Assembly: GCA_021234155.1 (NCBI GenBank)
Contig: JAJEKV010000055.1
Coordinates: forward strand, 415,001-479,000
From: Isoetes taiwanensis
Lineage: Eukaryota > Streptophyta > Lycopodiopsida > Isoetales > Isoetaceae
Direction of reading: 5' to 3'
DNA length: 64,000 bases
Below, piece by piece: positions 11,312 to 22,829 of this stretch. The position numbers and the translations under genes were made by a program. The notes under the pieces are model-generated. The model was not told the origin of the DNA. It did no database searches and was given only the letters and a program-made list of their open reading frames with translations. The stretch's first letter is position 1, and each line of letters starts with the position of its first letter.

Positions 11312-11509
11312 TAGATACAAACATAAGTTAATGCGAAGCATTTTGTTGGATGGAATAGGTGTTCCTAAACATTATTGAAATATATATGATATCATTGAAA
11401 TTGAAAGGAGTTGAACCTTGTATAAAGGTGATATTACCTAGTATTTATCAGAGAGAAGGTTTGGCTAGTGTAGTGAACTTTCATAGACAGATAGATAGAT
11501 AGTATGTAT

Positions 11510-11731
11510 AAAGACATTTGATTGGCACCACATCTACAACAAAAGAAATATCCTATACAGATATGACCAAATAACTTGCTTACATTGTGACTGATCATAG
11601 AGCGAGTATAAGATATATAGATAGATAAGGACATTCGTTTGACATCACATCTACAACAAACGAAATATCCTATATAGATATAACCAAATAACTTGCTACA
11701 TTGTGACTGGTCATGGAGGAAGTGTAAGACT
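11510..11731. repeat. Tandem repeat, two units of about 127 bp
   Basis: The stretch CACATCTACAACAAA ... ATATCCTATA ... ACCAAATAACTTGCT ... ACATTGTGACTG occurs at about 11527-11595 and again at about 11645-11710, with GATA-microsatellite DNA (11489-11502 and 11621-11630) before each unit. No coding signal is visible. Confidence 0.75.
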
Positions 11732-13449
11732 ATGAGTACTATTCATGTTATACTATGATTTTTGCAACAATGTCTTATGCTCTTAGAGGACGTTAAAATA
11801 TACTTCCTTCCTTCCTTCCTCTTGAGAATTTAGCTTATTTCATTTTCAGAAATGCTTCTCTTGGATCCAATATGCAACTAATATATTGAATCCAATATAC
11901 CTAATTTGTGTAATATGGAGTAATTAAAAGACTACCTAGGTGAGGAAATATGGCAAATTTTCTAAGGGACGTTGGAATAGCATGTGGAAAAAAAAATGTG
12001 AAGCAAATATAATGTTCCCAAATGAGCTTTTTATTTCTTTGACATGTGTCAAGCAAATATAATATTCACAAATGAGCTTTCTTTTTGAGATTTCTAACTT
12101 ACAAAAATGTTATTTCTTAATCTGTATTGCATTGATAGACCCGTGTTGAAACCAGAGAAAAAATGATAATTTATTGGAACTGGAGACTTTTGATGTGATA
12201 TTATTACAACAATTAGGTATGGTAGATATGTATTGATGAGAAGTCTATCGCAAAGTTCCATCACTGTACAATATGTGGCATTGGATTTAGCATTTATCGG
12301 GGAGACACATGCCTCATATCCCAGAGTTCAATGCTACACCACCTGAACTCTTCCATATCAGGACTATTGTGTATAAATATTACCAAATGCTCTCACTTAC
12401 TTGGTTAATCTTTATTCCCTTTATGCAATTATGTTACTGATAAACATTTTTTTTTTATTGCTACAGTGGTACCAGCAGTGATAATTAATCTCCAAAAAAT
12501 ACCTAATGTTCCCTCTATGAAAGAAATGAGATAGTTAAACCTTACTGGGCATAGCATCAATCCATGCAAATGGTGCTTTACAATGCCTTGCAACAACACT
12601 TTACAACGCCTTGCAACAACAGCTCAGTGCACTCAACGTCAAGCTTCACAATACTCCGATAGAGAACCCAAAGCTGGGGCCTTGTACCTCCTTCAATTGC
12701 TCTTAGGTACCAATTAGTTTGCAAGGCAATGTAGGATTCAAGCTTGCGCAGAGATATGAGTTATAAGCAGTACTTGTACAATTTAGATGTATGGACCATA
12801 AATATTAGCTAGAAGATGGTGGTGCCATGGCATTAATTGACCTGTGGGCCTAGCATACATATGACCATGGGCAGAAAGAACATTGCATGAATCAACCATC
12901 TTCCACCGAGCAAAGGTCTAACATTTTCAAATTATTCTGCAATAAATATTTGGAACGGGACTTTACCTACTACATAATGGTATTAGTACTTTGTACAAAC
13001 ATGAGCAAAAGCAAAATCCAGCTAAGCACACTTAAACAGAAATTTAAAATAGACCTGTAGCTGGTCGATACCATATTCAATCATTTGATCAAAAGCCTTG
13101 GCTATGTACTACACCAAATTACCTATTATAAGGCCTGCACAAAGATGTCAAGCTAAATTCAATTGCTTTAAATGTAACATCAAGGCTATATTTATTCATG
13201 ACTATCACTGAATCATCCTCTCTGCTATAACCACGTGGACTGCTATAGAGAGCACTCGATAACACAACGATTTAGAAGGCCTTTGGGCATCATAGGCATT
13301 CAAAACTAAAAAATGAATTATCAATTTGTCAGGCACACATGCTGATTGGAGCTAAGAAATAAAAGGAATGTACGATAATGAGCATCACATATTCCCTTGT
13401 GACAACTTCAAGCAGTACGACCTTATGCATTACCATGCAGTAAATGAAG
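11732..13449. other. Unassigned AT-rich DNA
   Basis: There is a short TTCC microsatellite near 11802-11820 and a small local repeat (AAATGAGCTTT near 12018 and 12071). No reading frame or splice-bounded exon that I can support is present. Confidence 0.4.
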
Positions 13450-14129
13450 GTTTCATTTGTAAATGTCACTTTAGGTCATGTAATTAGAAATCCTTATCTA
13501 CCACACCCAGGAATCTACATGTCTACATAAATAATGATGTCTGCAAGACTCTCTGCAGCTATGCAAATGAATATTAAGAATCTCCCCATTTTCAATTTCT
13601 ATGCTACTTACATTAAATTACATTAAATGAAACAAATCTAAGACAAAGAGGCCACTCACATCTATGTACCTTGGCAGGAAAAACACTCGGAAGGTCCAAG
13701 TACGCTCTCAAAGTATCAACTAAGGCTCCAAGGTGCTCCGAACCTGAATTATATATGCCCCAGCATAAAAAAGGAGTTGAGAACACAGTGAGACCATTCC
13801 ATGTCTTCCAGTTAAGGCCCTTCAAAACAGAAATTCATTTGTAAATGTCACATTAGGTCATGTAATTAGAAATCCTTATCTACCACACCCAGGAATCTAC
13901 GTGTCTACATAAACAATGATGTCTGCGAGACTCTCTGCATACCTTGGCAGGAAAAACACTCAGAAGGTCCAAATACGCTCTCAAAGTATCAACTAAGGCT
14001 CCAAGGTGCTCCGAACCTGAATTATATATGTCCCAGCATAAAAAATGAGTTGAGAGCATAAAAAATGAGTTGAGAACACAGTGAGACCATTCCATGTGTT
14101 TCAGTTAAGGTCCTTCAAAACAGAAATGA
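13450..14129 (-). repeat. Tandem duplication carrying an exon-like block
   Basis: Two direct units (about 13450-13833 and 13838-14129) share most of their sequence; the second lacks about 110 bp and has a small internal duplication near 14036-14070. Each holds a 74-nt minus-strand block bounded by AG at its start and GT at its end: 13670-13743 and 13943-14016. In the open frame it reads SEHLGALVDTLRAYLDLPS, followed by VFPAK in the first unit. Splice signals and frame are kept in both units, so this looks like a duplicated exon of an unidentified gene or a gene piece captured by a mobile element. Confidence 0.5.
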
Positions 14130-14349
14130 ATTAAAGAAATCCAAATTAATACTGCTTCAGAGAAGGAGCACAAACCTTGGCCAAGCATCATTCATGAACC
14201 ATGTAGATTCATAATCCAAGCAAAGCAAAACTGGTTTAAAATCATGAGATTAACGAATTTAGACCACCGCAGGCTTCTCAAAATTGAAGGTAGAGGAACA
14301 TGGAGAGTCCAGTAACCTCCGTTCCTATTTGCACCAGAGGTAGATCCAA

Positions 14350-14442
14350 TTAGTGCTGATTTTCTTGAGCTGTCTTCCTTTTGACTGGCATGAAGTCTGC
14401 CAGAATAGGCTCGTCCTCTATCCCTGCATCATAGTCACAATT
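14350..14442 (-). pseudogene. Exon-like terminal fragment, unidentified
   Basis: On the minus strand an acceptor-like sequence ending AACAG precedes 93 nt that translate as NCDYDAGIEDEPILADFMPV plus KRKTAQENQH and a stop. Codon choice and the acidic-then-basic composition look like a real terminal exon. I found no confident upstream exon, and the exon-like blocks at 13670-14016 lie downstream of its stop. It may be a fragment captured by the Helitron ending at 11282, or part of an unrecognised minus-strand gene. Confidence 0.35.
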
Positions 14443-16062
14443 CTGTTCAAGGGAATGCAGATGGACATAAAATTCTGTTAAAGTTCCACGGTCTTATTTT
14501 AACATCTCTTCACATAAGACACATCCTCTATGCACAATCCTTTCAGTCGGGGCTCCAACGGCTGTTTACACCACACAATCTTTTATTACTTAGAAAACCT
14601 TTTAAGTTCCACCTGTCCACCTGCCTCAGGGTCCACCTGCCTCAGGTCTTGCTTCCATAAACAGGTCTTGCTTCCATAAACATGTGTTGCTCTGCACGAA
14701 CGCAAGCATTTAATCATATTTATTTTCTCTGAAACAATCATGTAAAACAAATCATGCTAGTAACTCTGCGACTCTAGAGCATCCAAAGAAAGAAAAAAAT
14801 AGACCAAGAAGAGACCGACAAAATATCTGGATCTTGGATGCATAATCTGCAAAGAACCGATTAAGATGTAAGTTTAGGAAATGACATTAATAGAGAAGCA
14901 CGCACGGATCACAAAGGGCGAGAACCTTACTTCCGGCGTGTGCTTTGCAGAACTGCGTGTGTCAAAGAGGATCTGGCACATCGATCGACATAAACATGGC
15001 TCAAACAATTCATAGGTCGAATGCCCATGTAAAAATTTACTCAAGAATTATATCATGCCACAGAGAAACGGAAGAAAAGAAAAGAAATAGGAAGCTTTAC
15101 CTGCAGATCGGTAAGGGGGCTTGCTTGCAAGATGTAGTTTCTCAAGCACTTTCATTCCAGACTTTCCATGGCTATTTTAATCCGGCCACATGCAGGCCTC
15201 CATCGCCACCTGCACAATCATGCTTAATCCAATCAGTCTTTAGCGGACATGCTCTTCGCAAATGAAATCAGACTAAAAACAATTCGCCATTTTTTTGGTA
15301 ATCGGATTTTTTTTTCAGGTGGCAAAAATGCCCAAAACCTTAGGGAAATGAGCCAAGCAAAAAAACCAAAAAAGTTTTTCTCCAGGCCGGAAAATCCAAA
15401 TTTAAACAATAGATAATCTAAGATAGATTAAGGTGCGGGTGCATTGCCAGCACTCCGCATGACAACACGTATTATAAACTTTAATGTCTTTTATTGTTAA
15501 GTTAAATGTCATCGTACTGATAGCATAACGCTACCTTCTATATGATATGTTTATAAAGCTAATGCAGTACCCAACGAGGAGCATAAGAGCACATGTTTAA
15601 TCCTTCAATACGTTAACTAACACCACCTCTATGTAACATTATTGTCTAGATATTACTTACGTAACTGTACTTATTAAGTCCTACTCTAAATATAATTTTA
15701 CTATCGGAATTAATTTCCTTAGATCTATCTCTGACATGGACTACGGTTGTTCATGATCGTCTTGTTGAAATACTTTCTGTACTATGGGGGTCTATATGAT
15801 ATTAAAATAAAATGTGTATCAGGGTTGCTGAAAACCCAAAGTCATAAAGTGAAACTCAACGAGTCTGTGTAAGTAATGTTAAAATTTACATGTCATTATT
15901 AATACGTACATGTACTTTTGTATAACATATAGTGTCTTGAATATGTTTCAAGAAAGCTTGATATGTATCCTTAATATCACCTATCTTGATAGGTCCGCTC
16001 TCTATAAGGTGGGAAGACTTGCTCCCAACATCTCGTGTGTTGGCCCAGACCAAGAGCAGTCT
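14443..16062. other. Unassigned DNA
   Basis: Only short, unsupported reading frames are present. The right end (about 15950-16062) is probably the decayed 3' internal part of a gypsy element, because a polypurine tract and LTR follow. Confidence 0.4.
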
Positions 16063-16100
16063 TGATGCTGAGGACAGCATCATTTCTAAGGTGGGGAGAA
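16063..16100 (+). other. gypsy hairpin plus polypurine tract
   Basis: A perfect 8-bp stem with a 4-nt loop (TGATGCTG-AGGA-CAGCATCA, 16063-16082) is followed by the purine tract AAGGTGGGGAGAA (16088-16100) directly before the LTR. The same arrangement stands beside the LTR at 53182-54701, with an identical stem and a different loop. Confidence 0.75.
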
Positions 16101-17916
16101 TATGACGTTCCACGTATTTATATGGTATACGTATAAATATGCTGACAGGTCACGTAGTAGAAATATGCCACCATGGGGTATGTTAACCTAGGGGGTTGAC
16201 CTAAAAGGGATTAATTTAGCTATGCTAAATTAATAAGACCTAATTAAGTGTATTTTTGTCTTAATTAACCTAATTAGCTTAATTAGTTAATTAATGACAT
16301 GCCACCGGCCCGTCGATTGGGCAAGGCGGGGTTTCAATTGGGACACCCAAATTAGGGCTTTGGGCCCCAATTCAATTAGGGCGGATGGAGATGGGATGGA
16401 GGAGGAGAAGCGGCCCGGGCACCCTTGACTAGTCGAGATGGAACAACCCAAGACCGATTTGTGGTTAGTCAAGTGGGTTACTTTGTTGATCTATAGCATA
16501 GCCTCTACGTGGTGTGTTCTCTCTGTTTTTTCTCTGTGGTTTACCTGTTAGGCTAACCCTTGATTGATATGGTGAGTATTCTTATCTCTAGTCTCTGTAT
16601 GTGCTTTGGTTGATGGTTTAGTAGTTCTTTGCTTAGTTAGCACTCGGAGATGGGGGATTATGGGGGTAGAGACCTCGAGCCCATGTATTGTAGTATGCTC
16701 CTAGATGAGAGCATGTATTATTCCCATTAGATGCGGCCTGTGCACAAGATCCCACCGGGCTATGGAATCTATGGCATCATTGGAGCAACGCGGATAAAGG
16801 GTCAGAAAGTGATGAAGTGCTGGGTGGGTCTCTACCGAGCATAAAAGGCTACGGGGGAGTCCTATAGTGAGCTAGGCCTAATAGTCGGTCACGAGGGGCG
16901 GGTATGGGTTACGACACTCCCTAGGTACGAGGTGTGACCCGGGGGCATCCCACTTTAATGATAAAGTTAGGGGAGTAAATCCAAATGGTAAAGGAGGTGC
17001 CGAGGGGATCTCCTCCTCTAGCTCACCCATGGATTCACCGCGACTCGAGAGAGGAGACGCCTCTACGACCTCCCCATCGGACCCGGGGAGATGTAACCTC
17101 GGAGTAGCCCCGAAGGGGTGATTCCTTGGGATTGCGCTCTCGAAGGCTACAATGGCCATAGCTTGATTCACCTTATCCGCAGGGAAATGCGCGGGGAGGG
17201 CGGATGGAGTGGACAACCCTAGCCATCGTTTCTATGCCGATAACGCCAGGTTATACCTCTGTCTGCTGATCTCTTGAGACCGAGCCATCAGTCCATCCTC
17301 ATAGGAGTCTGAGCTGGGATAGAACCTGGGGTTTGGGGTGTTTTCCTTAGGACTAGATGCATCTTCTTTGCCATTAGTACTTAAATGGATGTGCCACCCT
17401 TCGTGGTGGTTATTTATGTATGATTTATGCTGTATGCTAACATGTGTTCACGCTTCCGTGACTTAGGAGTCCCATTGAAGGCGTGGGCCGAATGACACCT
17501 CCGTGTCCTTCACCCGGGCATCTTTCTATGGATGGTCCGAGTTAGACGGAGGGCCCTGCTCATGGTGAGCTGATTGCCATGGGAGGGGGAAGTCCCTGTA
17601 TGTATACGTCCAGAGCGCCGTATATATTCAGGGAGCGTCACATTATCTCTTTGTGGATGATGATGGATGGGTCACCCTTCGTGGTGGTATATTATTATAG
17701 CATGATTGTCGTATGCTAACATATGTGTATGCTTCTGTTGTATAGGATTTCCCATAGAGGACGTGGGACGAATGACACCGACGTGTTCCTCGCCCGGACA
17801 CTTGGCCATCCCAAGTGGTCCGAGTATGACGGAGGGCTTTACTAGGGTGATATAGTCGTCGTGTGGGAGGGGAATTCCCGTATTTATATGATGGCAGCAT
17901 CGTATAGATTCTGACA
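16101..17916 (+). repeat. Ty3/gypsy LTR, copy 1 (about 1.8 kb)
   Basis: It starts at the decayed terminus (T)ATGACGTTCCACG after a polypurine tract and ends ...TGACA just before a PBS, so both boundaries are supported. It holds an AT-rich section with the palindrome TTAGCTATGCTAA (near 16217) and landmarks shared with the other copies (GGGGGTAGAGACC near 16663, GCGGCCTGTGCACAAGA near 16734). The last 530 bp are two tandem units of about 276 bp (17388-17663 and 17664-17916). A PPT on the left and a PBS on the right mean internal element sequence lies on both sides. Confidence 0.8.
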
Positions 17917-17917
17917 G

Positions 17918-17929
17918 TGGTATCAGAGC
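17918..17929 (+). other. gypsy primer-binding site
   Basis: TGGTATCAGAGC lies one base after the LTR end, complementary to the 3' end of initiator tRNA-Met. It fixes the plus orientation of the LTR to its left. About 125 bp of 5' untranslated sequence follow before the inverted LTR. Confidence 0.9.
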
Positions 17930-18054
17930 ATGATTTTGGTGGACCAAATCACTGCACTGACCATAATCTAACTCGTTAGTTGACGGAACTTTTTCTTAGG
18001 TTAAAGTGATTCCAACTCTATAGTTAGTATGTGAGTTCTTTAAGTGGGCGTCCC

Positions 18055-18871
18055 CTCTGTCAGAACTGTGCGACCCAAGGAGTGTCAGACCCATACTTGG
18101 CCCACACACAGTGACCGGCTATAAGCCTAGCACACTATAGGAGTCCTGTAGCCGCGCTAGGCAGGACCCCACCCCCCGATTCACCATCATACTCGTTATC
18201 ATAGCATCCTCAGCCAGGTTGGTTCTTGGGCACAGGCCACAATTATTGGGTACTAAGTGGTCTAGCTAGAGACATCTCTATTGCTAAGAGGCTTTCAGGT
18301 CTCTACCCTTCCCTTAATTCCCAATACATGGAGGGAGCAGAAAGACAGAACATAAACACCATCTAAGTATCTAGAACAACATACGAAAGAGAATTTAATC
18401 ATTCCATCTACTTAAAGAAGTGTTAGCAGAAATAGAAGCTATCTAGGGACTAACCAGTCTCTTGGCTGGAGCCGTTGTCACGGAAGGCTTCCATAGTTGG
18501 GGTCTGTTGGCAAAGACTGGCGAAACCTGGATAAGGTTGGTAGTTGCTGCTCCTCCTCACTTCCCAATTCGAATTTGGGCAGAAATGGGGGGTAGGACCC
18601 CTATTTCTCCAACCAAAATAGCAAGTCCCCCTTGGCCAATCGATTTGGGCCAGGTGGCACCCCCTTATTGGTGAAATTTAATTAAATAGACTCCAATTAG
18701 CATAATTAGGTTAATTATGCTAATAAAATCCATAATTATCCATTAATTTTATTAGCATAGCTAATAAAATCCATTTTAGATGAACTCCAATTTGGCCCCT
18801 AGGCCTAGTTACATGCTGGCGATGTGTAATGATATGCATACGTATACCGTATAAATACCTGGAACGTCACA
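18055..18871 (-). repeat. Ty3/gypsy LTR, copy 3, inverted and truncated
   Basis: On the minus strand it begins TGTGACGTTCC at 18871 and follows copy 1 in order: the AT-rich GCTATGCTAAT block, the GGCCAAGG region, the TAGAGACCTGAAAG landmark (near 18290-18310) and the GGTCTGACACTCC landmark (near 18080-18095). It stops near 18055, so roughly the second half of the LTR is missing. The flank beyond 18871 is not a polypurine tract. Confidence 0.7.
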
Positions 18872-20184
18872 ATTCAATTGATTGCGTATGTATTGCTTGA
18901 TAATACAATTCGATTGATGACATTTTGCTTATGTGGCCAAGTTGACTGGGTAGTCTTTCTATCAGTCCATATGGGTACATATGATATCTAACAAATATTT
19001 GGGTGTATATACTTGGTTTGTTTCTTTCAATACAGAGGTTTAGAGAGCCTTGACTTGGAGTATTGGACATATGAAAAAAAGTAGTGTTGGAGTAATGGAG
19101 GGTTATCCCAATATGGGAATTACATTGTCCAGGTTGAAGAGATTTTATCCTCTATTATAGTATTTTCAATATTCTGTCTGAAGTTTGTTGTATTCTTTTG
19201 GAGTAATGAACAAAAGCAGCTCATTATATTGCTCCTATACATTTGTAACATCCACTTTAAGAACAATCAAGACAATAGGTTTTAATTTGAACATATGTTT
19301 TTTCCATACGGAAGATGAATTTTCGTAACGTTCATTAGATGCCACTTCACTGTGTTCAAATGCCATTTCAATGTGTTTAGGTTTGCTCTACGAATAAAAG
19401 AACAATGATAAGCGGTTCATGTAACTATGTTCAACAATAGATGCATATAGTAGAAGAGCACAGTTCTGTCTCAAATGATGGATATGCGAAGGCCTTAAAT
19501 GGATGCTACAAAGTATGCAAAGGCCTTAAATTTAGGGGCTATTGATGCCCTTACCATACTCCTCTAAACGTTATTGCAATACATTCCACATTTTCAAACT
19601 CAATAAAGGTTTCTCTACGAAACAAGCATGCCAACCATCTAGCAAACTTTCCAACAGATCGTTTACATTCTAAAGGTCGGTAATACACTGTATAGTGGAA
19701 CTGATGAATTTTTAGAGCTAGACCATAACCTTAAGACACTGAGCTTTTGATCATGTACTGGAACTTCTGCTGGAACTTTTGTACAATCCATCTTGAATTG
19801 TTCAACTAGAATTGATCAACTGACAGCTTGTGCTTGCAAAATTGTAAAAGGATATATCAACTCACTTGTTTTTCAGAAATTTCAGCTTTGAAAGATACAT
19901 AAGATGCTCACTTGAGAAAAGACTTGCCACTAATGCTCTCAGACTGGATTTCAGTGGCAAACTTAGTCATACCAATATCATCTTTGACTGTTTGGTACAC
20001 AAGTGAGGGACAATTGGAAAGCAAATGAAGATAAAAGCACAAACTTATACTACTGTTCTAGCTGACAAACCAATCTGCACCTCAAACTGCTCCTTATGTT
20101 GTACTAAGAAACAGTTCTCAGAACTTCTATAGGAATACTGGACAACCACATGTCTCCTCATAGTAGCAAATAACATACAGAATT
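18872..20184. other. Unassigned DNA
   Basis: No reading frame above 67 codons, no long repeat and no recognised element boundary. Confidence 0.4.
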
Positions 20185-20819
20185 TCATAACACAGAAACA
20201 CAGCAATAATGCTCCACATCTGGTGTTATAAGATAACCTTCCTTTATGGAAATAAAAAGCTGGAAGCCCTCATTCGGTAGGCCAGCATGGCTGCATGCAT
20301 AAAGCACGTGAATAAAGCTAACCTTGTCTGGAGTCATGCCTTCCATTTGCATTAACTTAAAAAATCTACATGCCACGTTTACGTTGGAACATCTTGGATG
20401 GGTACCATTAATAATCAGAGCTGATGACATTGTAACATTAGAAATCCATACTCTTTTGTAGACATTTTCAGAAAATCGCAAATGGGCCATGGCTTTCTCC
20501 AGAAATTGACAACTTATAGTGTCATAGGCCCTTTTAAAGTCTAGTTTGAGAAGCATGCAATTTTGCCCAGACAATTTATTCCAGTATAGGCCTTCTGCTG
20601 CCCCTATGTAATTGTCTAGGATGTTCCTTGAGGAAGAAAAATTGAGTGACATAATTTAATGATCTTTTGAAGGTTGTCCTTCATCCTATTTGCCAAGATT
20701 TTAGCTAAAACTTCATAGCTGATATTGGTTAAAGAAATAGATCTCCAATCGGCTAATTGCAAGGGGTTATCAGATTTGGAGAGCAAGGTGATGTGGCCAA
20801 TATTGATGGCTGGGTTCAA
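20185..20819 (-). pseudogene. L1-like reverse-transcriptase fragment joined to a PPR fragment
   Basis: The upstream piece (20616-20819) carries the L1 finger motif LADWRSISLTNISYEVLAKI LANRMK (a space is inserted only to break the string). A second minus-strand frame (20185-20652, 155 codons) starts with more RT: NCMLLKLDFKRAYDTISCQF. After NGTHP (near 20400) it becomes a pentatricopeptide-repeat sequence, MEGMTPDKVSFIHVLYACSH then AGLPNEGFQLF and DVEHYCC, typical of plant organelle RNA-binding PPR proteins. The YxDD part of the RT is missing. The two parts share one open frame, but the gene is broken upstream by a frameshift, so I treat it as a chimeric pseudogene. Confidence 0.8.
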
Positions 20820-22101
20820 GGTTTTAGCTTTCCATGCTCCTTATATAAAGATGACGAAATCATCTTTCATCAACACCCAACATTCAACACAAAATGCAGG
20901 TTGGAATCCATCTGGGCCAGACTCTTACCTATGGCCATAGATCTAAGTGTGTCCCAGATCTGTTTTTCACCTCGTGTACCCAATATATCTTTCTCTTTTA
21001 TAGTTTGTGACTCATTAGAATCTTATTGAAGTAGTTATTTAGGATGCCCTCATTAACTTGATAATTATCACAAACAATAAATTGTACAACTTGCACAGAT
21101 CTTGTTTCCAATAGAGGGGTTTGCTTTCCAGGAAGTGCAACATAGAGAGAGGAGTTTGATAGGTTAGAGAGGAAAAGTACAAATGCCTTTCAAATGCGCA
21201 TTTGGACACAAGACTATGGACTTAAAACAGCCTGGCATAATATCTATATTCCATTATTTAGTGCTTAAAAGAACTTGACTTAACAAAGCTGAGTGTTTGG
21301 AATGGAACGGTTCTCCAACTCATGTTATCAAATGTTGCAACCTATATGCAAATACAACATTATGATGCTGAATGTTTGTTTGGTGTTCAATAGTAACGGA
21401 TGTAAGCAATGGACTGATATGATGATACATTCAAATGCCACGCTCTAACATTTGGGATAGCTTTGGCTTGTTAATGCACCCAAAGAAGAGTATTATGTTA
21501 CATGCAACAACCTGAAAAGCGCCATTGACTTTGGACCTCCATAGATACTCTAGTTTGTTGGCATAGATACTATGGTTTGCCAAAAGTAATGGACCAGCAA
21601 TAGGTCTATAGGCTTTCTTGCAAATCCTTCAATGCCAACCAGTATGCCAAGATTTGTAGCGACCTCTCTAATTTAGAAAGCTGAAAATTTGATCGGCTCT
21701 ATTACTTACTCCAACTGCTCTTCTAAACTGCTAAATGTCTTGGCACTGATGTTAAACTTGAACAGCAGACACAATGTAATTAAAATTGCAGCTGGTTGGT
21801 GCATCATTGCCTGGCTATAAACTTGACATGATTGGAATGGGAACAATATTAAGAAATAACCAGGGCATATGCATGATGTGCATTGTCTGTGTAGCATTCA
21901 GAACTCTATAACTGTATTGGATGTCTCTGTATATGTGTAAAGAAAATCTTTTGTGGGGCAGATTGTCATAAGGGGTACCTTCCCTGATTTTCACACTTGG
22001 GTTTGCCATTGGGCTGACACGGTTAGGCTATCTGGCTATTATAGAGCCTGAATAAATGTAATTTTTACATATTATTAATAAAAATAAAAATACCTTGCCA
22101 T

Positions 22102-22104
<3 letters not shown>
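20820..22104. other. Unassigned DNA
   Basis: 20820-21000 may be more decayed LINE sequence. Nothing else is recognised until the A-rich tail at 22105. Confidence 0.4.

Positions 22105-22141
<37 letters not shown>
22105..22141 (+). repeat. Long poly(A) tract
   Basis: An almost pure run of about 37 A follows A-rich AATAAAAATAAAAATA sequence. This is consistent with the 3' tail of a retroposed sequence (LINE, SINE or processed cDNA) inserted in the plus direction. I could not define its 5' end or a target-site duplication. Confidence 0.6.
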
Positions 22142-22144
<3 letters not shown>

Positions 22145-22829
22145 TATCATTTCCTAGACTTGCTCTAACTTTTGACAGAAATTGATACAAAAGGGAAGGT
22201 TTTTTCATGTTTAACCTATCCTTCCACTTGAGAGAAAGTAACCATAATTAGAATGGTTCTATTATCGTTGTCCTCCAGATTATTCTAATATTTGGTTGAA
22301 TGCCTTTCTCCATTTTGCGCTACCTAATAAGCCATTCTCATAGCAAAGGAAGTTCCAAGGAGGAGGCTTGTTCCTAAAATCTAGCATCCTTATCTTCTTT
22401 TGCAATTGCCAGCAAATCAACTAACAAATCATAATCCTAACCATGCCTAAGCATGCTGATAGACTGAACCTAAGAATAATAAACAAAAAGTGTACCTTGA
22501 TAGAAGCAGAAGCCCAAGCCCAAAGTTAGGAGTAGATTCTTGTTTCCATTTTAAGTGCCTAAAAATAAGTATAAAGATTCTGAAACGATTTCAGCATACT
22601 AGTAGACGTGATTCGAAGGGTTTCCTAGAAGATAAGTAACCAAAATCTGGATATGTTCCCATATAGATAAGGAGCAATCGTATTCTGCATTTTCCTTCTA
22701 CAAAACACAAATAGCGTAAAGAAAAGAAAATATATATGAAAGGGAAATTGTCCCCATCGGTTCCCCTGCAAGTAGAAGCTGGATTCTTCTTGCCTTTGCG
22801 CAGCCCTTATGATAGACACATCGCCTATT
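22142..22829. other. Unassigned DNA
   Basis: Only short frames are present and no repeat is recognised. Confidence 0.4.

Noticed and set aside
15886..16113. Minus-strand 75-codon frame
   Set aside because: It overlaps the gypsy hairpin, polypurine tract and LTR start in the opposite direction and has no motif.
18462..18674. Plus-strand 70-codon frame
   Set aside because: It lies wholly inside an inverted LTR copy.
16101..18871. A DNA transposon with long terminal inverted repeats
   Set aside because: The inverted arms are two LTR copies. A polypurine tract and a PBS mark the left arm as an LTR, and the right arm lacks the second half.
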